From Ehretia macrophylla (lineage: Eukaryota; Streptophyta; Magnoliopsida; Boraginales; Ehretiaceae): a stretch of DNA of 64,000 nucleotides. Shown piece after piece: positions 21,025-30,163 of the stretch. Under the pieces are notes generated by a model. It was not told where the DNA came from, ran no database searches, and saw only the letters and a program-made list of their open reading frames with translations. The number at the start of each line of letters is the position of its first letter. Position 1 is the first letter of the stretch. Both the position numbers and the translations under genes were made by a program. The stretch covers positions 121,024,325 through 121,088,324 of the forward strand of contig CM075764.1 of NCBI GenBank assembly GCA_037974665.1, written 5' to 3'.

Positions 21025-22855
21025 GTACTTATTTGGTTACTTGTAGCATAATGGTGTTTTTAGATAGAATATAATTTATGTACTGTGATGGATTAAAGCA
21101 ATCATTTTCGTTTAACATAAAAAGAAATTCTATTATTGGATGTCTAAAGTTATCATTATTAATATCCTTGATTGTATATCTAAAAATGATCAAGGTTATT
21201 GCATTTAATCAGTCATTCAATAGACCACCCCTTTGAAATAATTATGTATATAAAAGGTAATTATAATTCTTTTTATTTTTTTTTATTTTTGGTTTCGTTA
21301 TTGGCTTCCTTAAAAGTAGAGACCATACGTATATAATATAAAAAATATCAAAATAAAGTACACAACCAACTTTATAACATATCATAAAATATATCACATT
21401 ATATACGAGTCATCAAACAACAAAAACATAACAAAATCAATAAATGACTCTTAAGGACTCATCCTTCTCTTCCTTAATCATCTTCCTCATTTAGTAGGAT
21501 ATATCTCAAATTCAACTTTAGCATTCTCTCTATTTATTGCTTATCTCAAACCCTCTTGGAAGGCGACGCACAAACTTGGACCCCTCAACAACATTTTCAG
21601 AGCACTGGGATATTACACTAATTTTCTACAATACCAAAAAATTAACAATGATAAGTAAAAATAATAAGCGAACAGAATTAGCAATATTAATTAATAGAAT
21701 ATGAAACTGATCCCCTATTATTATATCAATAGTCATCTTGTCACGAATATTTGTGAAACTTGATCCAATTGCATTAATATCAAATATCTTGACAAAAAAT
21801 AAAAATAAAATGAGTAGGTAATAGAGTAATTAAAAATTAAATAACAATAACTTGAAGGACCCTAAGATTTATTTTATGAACAAATAAATCACCTATTTTA
21901 CAAATGCAAAAGACAAAAACTAAGTTAAAGAGTTGGATCATTTATCGTCTTTCTAACGACATATGAAGATTTACATTGGTTGACATCATTGACTCGAACT
22001 TTAACCTCAAAGAAAAAAAAAAATCCTCACATTTGGTTAAGTTTGAGGTCCAAATTGAATGTTATTATGTTGTTTTAATTAAGGTTTCAAGGAAATATGA
22101 AATGCAAAGTATCTCAACCTCTTTAGCCAGATTCAAGTCCTCGGTTGTATTTGCCCTTCTTGAGTCACTGCAAAGAAAACACGTTACATCAAAATCCTAA
22201 TTTAAACGAAGATTCCAAGAAAAAATGAATATCAACAATAGTAAAAGCTACAAACTTCTACTTCTATGGCAAAAAATTACCGTTTTGCAAGCTTTTGCTT
22301 CTATGGCAAATTTTTTTTTTAAAAAAAGCTTTTGCTTCTTCAACTCTGGCGACTGAGCATAAAAAACATAGTTGTCGTACAAAGATTAAAATAAGCAAAA
22401 GCTACAAACTTGAACGAAATATCATGATATATCACCACAAACACATTTAACACCACAAACACATAAGTACCACTAATAGTAGAACAAATTAAAAATATAT
22501 AAAACTCACCAAACCTAGCTAGAAAAAGGAGTTACACACAAACATAATAATTAAAAAACGTAGCTTTATCTCTTTTACATTATTTTTATTTTTTAAATAA
22601 AGATTTATAAATGTCAAAAGGTACCTTATAATGTTACCAGCCTCATTGGTAAAAGTTCCCATGACAACTCTTCCCACGACAATCTACAAAATTTCATTAA
22701 CAATAAATACATCAATTACGCTATAAAAAGTAATTAAACTATGGAAGGGAAGTAAACTGATTTTGATGTAACATTAAATTAGAAATGATATGGGGAGAAA
22801 AAACTACAAATCATGTATATATACACATTAGAGTCATTTGATCTATAAAGATAAA
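20639..22855. other. AT-rich intergenic stretch
   Basis: No gene was recognised. It contains a (TA)n run at about 20989-21021. Two diverged direct repeats contain ATTAGATGTCTAAAGTTATCAT-like text (near 20690 and 21135, about 445 bp apart). Runs built on GCTTTTGCTTCTATGGCAAA lie at 22250-22340. The open frames here are short and show no domain. Confidence 0.7.
20989..21021. repeat. (TA)n microsatellite
   Basis: About sixteen uninterrupted TA dinucleotides. Confidence 0.95.
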
Positions 22856-23220
22856 TGTTGGGCCGGGGAGGCTAGCGATCACCCTTAGGGATTCGCTATA
22901 GTGGGGAGTAGTATCGGTGCTTGACAGCCCAGCCTGCCCGGGTTCTGCGCTGCCATAATAAGGAAATAAAGTTGCACCTTGGCTAACAGCTATAGCTTTT
23001 GGCGCAGTGGCAAGCGTTTGATCCTAAAAATTGGTATCAGAGCGAGGTCGCAGGTTCGAATCCCTCAGGTGTCACTGGGGGGGAGATTGTTGGGTCGGGG
23101 AAGCCAGCGATCACCCTTAGGGATTTGCTATTGCGGGGAGCGGTATCGGTGCTTGATAGCCCAGCCTGCCCGGGTTCTGCACTGCCATAATAAGGAAATA
23201 AAGTTGTACCTCGGCTAACA
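22856..23220 (+). mobile_element. TRIM element (LTR-internal-LTR)
   Basis: Two 133-bp direct repeats, 22856-22988 and 23088-23220, both begin TGTTGGG and end GGCTAACA and are about 90 percent alike by eye. The 99-bp internal region has a perfect PBS (TGGTATCAGAGC, 23032-23043) and a polypurine tract (TGGGGGGGAGAT, ending 23087). The size and absence of coding capacity define a terminal-repeat retrotransposon in miniature. After the second LTR a further internal unit starts (GCTATAGCTTTTGG..., split by LTR-C), so the element is a partial tandem copy. Confidence 0.9.
22989..23075 (+). other. tRNA-like Pol III promoter boxes in the TRIM interior
   Basis: TGGCGCAGTGG (23000-23010) matches the tRNA A-box pattern, and GGTTCGAATCC (23053-23063) matches the B box, 53 bp apart start to start. 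The PBS lies between them. No cloverleaf acceptor stem is evident, so this is tRNA-derived or SINE-like sequence, not a working tRNA gene. Whether Pol III transcribes it is unknown. Confidence 0.65.
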
Positions 23221-23225
23221 GCTAT

Positions 23226-25911
23226 TGTGACACCCCGAACCCAGCACTTCATTAATTGCATTCATTAAATGGTTGACTTAGATGTAACTTAGCTAATTAC
23301 TTCATTTTTTCATATTTCCATAAATTCAACAGTTTCTTTTCATGCATTTTATATTTTTATAAAATACTATATATTTTTAGAGGACTATAACCCCTGACCG
23401 TGCGTGCATTTCATAGCGGGATCAACAGAAAAAAATTCGCGAAATGTTTGATGAATAGTACCAACGGGATTTTTTTCTAGATTTTTCAGATTTTTTGGCA
23501 TTTTGTTTGCTGAAATTTAATCACCCAAGTGACCCATTTACCCTTACTAAAATGTCCTATTTACTTGACCCATCATTTGACCATCTCATGAGAACATTAT
23601 AAGCCAAGAAACAAAAAAAAGGGGTAAAAAAAATGGCCAATAAAGAGTTACGGGAATAGTAATTTCTCAAAAAAAAAAAAAATTGCTCCTTGCTTCATTC
23701 TTGCTTCCATTGCTTCCCAAATTGGTTGTGCTTAATCTTTAGGACCTTAAGACCATTTTTTGATCTTCAAATGAGGTGAGGGTGCATTCCATTCTTGTAT
23801 TAAATTCAATTAAAGTTTGTGTTATTATTTTTGTGATCTAATATTGTAGTGGTTTAATGCTTGTTCCGTTGCTTCTTATATGCTCTAATGACTTTATATA
23901 ATATATTTGATGGTTTAAAATGCTTGTTGAATGCTTGAAAATGAAAATAGTAGTTGGGGAGGATGATTGAATAGTACTTTTGCCATGAAAATGACCTAGA
24001 AAATATTTTTGTCTCGGATTTCGAATTTCTCGCTTGTGTAGGTCCTTGGCATGTTATATTGACATAATGTGGAATAAAATTGAGATGCTCTTTGAGAAAA
24101 TCATGAAAACGGACCTATTTTAAGTCGGGGCCGAAAAACGGAGTTGTCCGTTTGCTCATTTTTATTTAGGGCTTTGTCTTAGTAGGTCATGGAGGCACTT
24201 CCCGTGAATTTATGGTGTCGGTTGGGGTTTCTGGTGATATAGCTCCTTTGTAAAACCGTAAGAGGGAAATCGGGATTTTTGGGTAAACATGGGTGGAACC
24301 GGGGTTTCGTAACTTTTAAGTGGGTCATAAAATGTCCTTGAATGGGGTGTGGGGTCGGTTTCAAGTTTGGTTATCATATGAGTTCATAGGCACATAATTT
24401 CTATTGACTTTAAGCATAATAGTTGGAATTGAGAGTTAGACTTGTGTTAGCTTGACATGTCGCACCATATGCTTCCTATATTGATTGTCATTGCATTTCA
24501 TAGCTATATTGCTTAGTTGAATGATATATAGATTGAACATTATTAAATGCTTATATGATGTGAACTTGGTTATATTAGTTATAAATGTTAACTATGTGAA
24601 TCCTCGTGATAAATATATATTCTATTGCATGATAGGGTTGATCCATTGAGTTGTTTCTCGTATCTTGGAGCTTGGTAAAGGTGAGGGAGTCTGCATCTTT
24701 TCTGTGTATTTTAACTTATTTTGTTGTTTCTAGATTATATTATTTGGTAATTGATAAAGTTTATATGTATTATTTACTTGCTATCTTGTATCTTTTCATG
24801 TTATTTGTGATTAACTACGAGGGCGACCTACTTTGTCGTCCCTCTTATGTGATATTTGATATTCTTGGCTCTCGTGATCTTGACTCGGGGTTGCGCAACC
24901 TTTTCGGATATGGTAGCACCAAAAAACACGGGCGGCATCAGGCTTGCCATGCTCCCTCGACTACCATGGTGCCTATTCCTTTTCTCTCGCTGAGTATACT
25001 CCACTAATCCAGAGGCGTGGTTCACCTCGTTGGGGCATATGGACCTACCTTAGGAGAAAGGATCGTAGGATCGGGGTACATCCGGAGTACCCAATTTTTG
25101 GAGGAGTAAGGGGTTTGCCGGCACTTGCTTGAAGATCTTGGCTGGTGGCTCGTGATGGAAGACAAGTGAAACTGTATCCTTTATATATACGTGATTAAAT
25201 ACTTGTCTAATTAATTTGTTTATTTGTGTTGTTAATGTTTTTATCTTGTTGCATCTCACGAAAACACACTCTGGTTTACTGCATCACCTCCTTCACTGAG
25301 TAACTTTGGTTACTCATTCCTCATTTTAAATGGTTACAGGAGCAGTTAGAATAACTACCTTGAGTGTCGTGTTGCTAGTTGCCTACCGCGCTGAGGTTGG
25401 ATGCCTACATGTGAATTGCGTGAAGTTGTTATTATATGATCTACTTTGAGGTTTGGCCTTGTCTGTATTTGTTAGGCTTGAAGGAGTTTGTGTTGTAACG
25501 TAAATTTTAAGATCGTGTTATTGGTAGTTGGGATGTAATATTTGAAAATAGGCTTTACCGCTTTGAATGCATGCTTGTGTGTTAAGGAAGATTGAATGTT
25601 GAACTTAATATATGAGTATAGCATGTAGTTAATGTTAGAGTATTATAAGAAGTAGTCTTTTGTCTCGAAGTTATAAAGACATGTCTTGCATGCCTGTATG
25701 ATATGCTTCCGTTGAGTTCCAAGGCTCGGATGGCCTTGAGGAATTGTTGTTGTATTATGGTTATACTTGCTTCTTGCAGGTTTTTTATTAGTCCTATAAA
25801 TAGGGGAGACTCCGTTCGTTTTTTCTAAATTTCGTGTCTGGGGTTTGGAATTAGGTTGAGAATAGAGTGTTTAATGGGAGTCCCAGTCTCGTGAGGGATC
25901 AGGGCGTTACA
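23226..25911 (+). mobile_element. LTR-C: 2.7-kb solo LTR inside the TRIM
   Basis: Begins TGTGACACCCCGAACCC and ends AGGGCGTTACA. Flanks are GCTAT (23221-23225) and ACTAT (25912-25916), a 5-bp target duplication with one mismatch; joining the flanks restores the TRIM motif GCTATAGCTTTTGG seen at 22989. No PBS follows and no second copy exists in the window, so it is a solo LTR. It carries the best-preserved multi-hairpin module (24819-25345). Confidence 0.88.
24819..25345 (+). other. Conserved multi-hairpin LTR module in LTR-C
   Basis: H1 at 24819-24844: GAGGG-CGAC, loop CTACTTT, GTCG-(T)-CCCTC. Box GGTTGCGCAACC at 24889-24900. H2: ATGGTAG (24910-24916) with CTACCAT (24961-24967) around the 15-base loop at 24932-24946. 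H3: GGGTAC-ATCCGGA-GTACCC at 25074-25092. TGCATCACCTCC then H4 at 25298-25315: GAGTAAC-TTTG-GTTACTC. Acceptor-like TTACAG ends at 25339. Confidence 0.8.
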
Positions 25912-25975
25912 ACTATAGCTTTTGGAGCAGTGGCAACTGCTTAGGTCGTGGACTTAGGTGGGGGCCGAACCACAC
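25912..25975 (+). mobile_element. Second internal unit of the TRIM, truncated
   Basis: ACTATAGCTTTTGGAGCAGTGG continues the internal sequence after LTR-C. It has an A-box-like TGGAGCAGTGG and GGTCGTGGACTTAGG, then diverges from the first unit. No third LTR follows. Confidence 0.65.
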
Positions 25976-28900
25976 TAAAAAATATTGATTTTTCAGTTAA
26001 GAGCATTAATAGAAGTAAAATTGGGTGTAATAAATGCTCACCAACGTTCAAATAAATGGCTATATTTTGAATTAATATTTTGTCCCGACCGGTCGACCCC
26101 TATTCGCCGGTCGACCAGTCGAGAGACCCTCTTCTGGTGGACGGGTCTCGGGCGGAGGACCCTTTGGCCACTGTTCGACCGGTCGCCATGGGGTCGTCTG
26201 GTGGGATCAAAAACTACCAGGGTTGGGTTTTTAAAAACGTTTCTTTTGAGCATGTTTTGTAAAACATTTTTTAAATATTTTAAAATAAAATTTGAGAATC
26301 ATTGTTGAGCATATACCATTTGCAAGACCCAAAACCCTAGTCAAGTCCCAAACCGGTACCCCTTATGTCGTCATGTCTCCTCTTATAACTCCTTCTTCAT
26401 CTACAAAGATCTTCACTTGAATCTTTACAACTTGAGCTTGTAAATATTTTGACAAAAAGACACTTGAGCTTGTAAAGATCTTGACAAAAAGACACTTGAG
26501 CTTGATCATGTTGAGCTCTTCATTTTATCTTCATGATTAGATCATTTGAGCTTGATCAACATCATTCTTCATGAACTTGCTCTTGAGCTTGTATAACATT
26601 GATATTCACAAAATGCTTTGATCATCTCTTCAACCTTCCTTCTTTAAGACAAGATCTTAGCTAGGATGATCACATCTTGAATCTTCATAGATCTTGTCCA
26701 TTAAAGTACTTTGATCTTCTCATTGGAGGATGCATTTTGTTTCATCATTACTTTCCATGAGCATTACTCCAATCCTTATGAACTTACTTAATATGTTGAA
26801 TATCCTTCAAGCTTTGACTAATTCTCAAACAATAAACTCATTACAAGATATGATTAGTTAATAGATTAATTTCATAATCAAGATTTAGTTATCATCAAAA
26901 TATAGGATTTAAAGCCTTTAGGCTAACAATAAATGAATTTAAAAGAAGATAGAATACATTCCTAACATACATAGGATACAAATTAAAGATACAATTTGAT
27001 CTAATAAATCTGATAGTTAGTTGTGATATGGATTAGCAGCTATTAGATATATTCAAAATAGTGAAATCAGATTTTTTTCGCATAACTGAAGGGATAATAT
27101 TTTTTTTAAGGAAAATTTATTATTTGTTTACACATGACATGATAATTATTCCCCAATGATGCTTATTTGTTGACATGTGACATATGTGGTTGTTCTCTTA
27201 TAATATATAATGATAGATGGGTATTTAACTGAGAATGTTTACATTTGCAAACCATTGTAAAACAATATGATGATGCATTTATGTTTTACACGCCATATAT
27301 AGGAATATAAATATTATAGAACATTATGACTTAGCAGAGAAAAGAGATTGCAGGACTTAAAAGATGGAGACAGACCAAACCAAACAACAGCGATCTCTTT
27401 TCCAAATTAAATGAAGGGAAGATTATACATATCGATCATTATAATAAATTAGCAACCTAATGATTTATTTTTTATATTATTTTATTTTATGTACGGACAT
27501 GATTATCATTGATGTTACTTATTTTCAGTTCTATTGATTTAATTAGGAATTAGAAATCGGGTCGAGAAAATTAAAAGCGGAAACTGATAATTTTTATAAC
27601 AATAGCAATTTGGCATCATCTGTGGATTACTAGTATAAGATCTAATTAAATTAACGGTATTAGTATAGAATATGCAACTAGCGTATACGTAAAAGAAGAC
27701 ATGCATGCATACCTCATCTTAATTGTTAATTTAGGGTGGGCAGGTCACGTGAATGGTATGGATGTAAAGCTAAAGCTTTGTTAATTAGGAATTAAGATGA
27801 TGAACTAAACGTCGTCGGTCTCTTTAATTAATTTCTTTCTTAATTGATTCCTTTCTTATGTATAATTAAAGGAAGATAATTATATATAAAGAAATTAATG
27901 GAGCAGATCACTAGCGATGAATCAGTTGAGAGGTAAGTAAAAGGTAGACTTTGGTATATAAGAAGTAGTGCATTAATTAATTATTATTATGAGTTGACGC
28001 TAGGAATGAAGTATGATCATCGTTAACATTAATTCTCAAATAACATTGCTCATTGGACTACATTAATATATGTCTGAAGATACCCCACAATTTCTAATTC
28101 TCTCCCAAAGCCCACAATGTTATATCCATATATTCATGAAGCCCATCTAAAATCAAGTATGTTAAGTATCCAGATTTCAGTTTGGGCCTTTGATCTACAA
28201 ACCTGTATCCATTTCACCATTTGAGTATCCAGATTTCTCAGCTCCAGAGAGTTGTGAAGAATTCTAGAATAAAATATAGACTTAGTTTTTTTTTTTTTTT
28301 TTTTTTGTCGAATAGACTTAGTTCAATCATACGCAATAATTGAAAAGTAAACCCGGATACAAACCTTAGTTGCGTTGGCCAGGCAATACCCACCAAGTTT
28401 CCATTCAGAAAAGGTTCAAGAAAGGCCATTAAGCACAACTATTACAAAGAAAAATACAAATTAAAGTTGCATACAACAGATAAAAAAATAAGTTCCGTTC
28501 TTGTTTAAATCTTATGCATAATAAAAATTTAATGTAACAAGCATATATTTTTAAATACTAATTAAAGTCTCTATAGAAATGAATAGTATCACAAAATCCG
28601 TATATCCAATCTTATTTAGTATTTAAGAGTTAGCTTTTGATGACTGAATATAATGATTAATGGAAACTTCTCAAATTCAAAATACATATAATATTTGGTT
28701 AAAAACAGAGAAATAGAAAGACTTGTAATACACCTCAAACTATAACCCAATACTGCTCATTCTTAATCAGCAAACACCCATGTGACTTCTAATTATAATT
28801 TTCACTTATACCCGTAAATTTAAATCATCTATCTCTCCATTTATATGTATATATATAACATATTTATGCATACATACACACCAGAATATACTTTGTGACA

Positions 28901-29134
28901 GCAAAACATTACGAATTTCACATGCTTCCACCAAACTAAGAACTATAAATATATAAAATCTATAAGTAAAATGGTCCAAATTCCAACAAGCTGAAAGATT
29001 AGATTAGTAGAAAGCAAAATAAAAAGTCAAGTAAACAGGGCATCCTTTTCATAATTAGATAAATTGAAAGCAGGCAATGATAAAGAGTCCCTAATATATG
29101 TCATGTATATTTTGACAAAAAAAAAAAAAATGTC

Positions 29135-29137
<3 letters not shown>
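25976..29137. other. Intergenic region upstream of the kinase gene
   Basis: No gene was recognised. A GC-rich island with CGACCGGTCG motifs lies at 26085-26215. A tandem repeat sits at 26428-26502, a poly-T run at about 28287-28305, and a single CACGTG at 27746-27751. The remainder is AT-rich single-copy-looking sequence with no coding domain on either strand. Confidence 0.65.
26428..26502. repeat. Direct repeat of about 36 bp, two full units plus a partial
   Basis: ACTTGAGCTTGTAAA(T/G)AT followed by TTGACAAAAAGAC occurs twice in tandem; a third partial ACTTGAGCTTG follows. The repeats lie in AT-rich non-coding DNA. Confidence 0.8.

Positions 29138-29177
<40 letters not shown>
29138..29177. 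repeat. (AT)n microsatellite upstream of the kinase gene
   Basis: About twenty AT dinucleotides lie some 1 kb before the kinase start codon and just upstream of the likely first untranslated exon. It could serve as, or hide, a TATA element; nothing in the sequence proves that. Confidence 0.9.
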
Positions 29178-29179
<2 letters not shown>

Positions 29180-30163
29180 AAGAGCATACAAGTCAAAGTT
29201 AGACAGAGACAGAGCACCTAAGCAGGCAATCTACAAACAGACTCTACTCTGCTGACTGCTTTGAGCAAAATCTACCCGCAGTTTTCTCAAAAGCTTCTTC
29301 TCATCTGAAAAATCAAGAACACAAAAAGGTTAAAGGTGACAACTTTTTCATCTTTAACCAAATTATTTTTCTCTTCATTTTTCAGATTTGATCCTTTTAT
29401 TACCACAAAGTAATTGCTGGTTCGCTGACAAATTTTTGCATATATGATCGATTTCTTTTTCTTTTTTTAACCTCTACCCCCAATGAGATTCTCACCACTA
29501 GGCTACTCTTGAATCTTGATCAATTTTAACTACTGGGTGTTCTTTTTTCCTCTGAATAAGAGGAAGTGACCATCAAAGCTTCGATTTTTTACTCAACAAA
29601 GGAATCATTTTTTATCTGGAAAAAATTGTTGTTTTTGTATGGCTTTATGTTTTGTGTGATTTTTCTTCTTGATGTGATTGTTATACTTTTCCTTTTATGT
29701 TCTTGTTAGATCATTTGGTTGGTTGATCTAAGTTTGACTTATTCAGCATAATTTGGATGCTTATTATGTTCATTTTTAACAAAAGGGGAAGACACTGACG
29801 GAGACAATATCTTTTAAGCTTGCTTTCAGAAACAATTTGCTATTATTTTCCTACTTTGTGCAGATATAGTTGAAGGAATTAGAGAAATTTATAGGGATGA
29901 TTACTAGTAACTAGGGAGTTTTGTGGAGCTTGTTATTTATTGTATGCATAAAGTGAATTGAGCTACCTTTGATTTCTGGGTTGTTTTTCACTTCCAATGG
30001 CCAATACAACAAGTAACCAAAATGCAGGGTCCTTATTGTATGCCTAAAGTCAATTATCTGGTATAGCAATGTATGTCCCTTCTAAACAAGACCTATCATT
30101 GGCTAACTGATAGGCTTCTTTGACTTGTTCAGATCTTTTCTTGAGGTAGTAAGTAGACTTACC
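29178..30163 (+). other. Probable 5' UTR and 5' UTR intron of the kinase gene
   Basis: The coding exon is preceded by an acceptor-like TTGTTCAG ending at 30132, 32 bases before the ATG. A possible donor follows the purine-rich CACAAAAAG at about 29325. This suggests a short untranslated first exon and an intron of about 0.8 kb in the leader. cDNA would decide this. Confidence 0.4.

Noticed and set aside
22250..22340. Possible MITE with inverted repeats around GCTTTTGCTTCTATGGC
   Set aside because: Repeats are direct and low-complexity; no terminal inverted repeats with a target duplication could be defined.
23000..23063. Possible tRNA gene
   Set aside because: A and B boxes are good, but no acceptor stem or anticodon stem pairs, and it lies between the LTRs of a TRIM. 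Annotated as tRNA-like promoter sequence only.
25985..26308. Overlapping 107- and 60-codon plus-strand frames and a 71-codon minus-strand frame in the GC-rich island
   Set aside because: They overlap in several frames and both strands with no domain; they are explained by the local GC-rich palindromic sequence.
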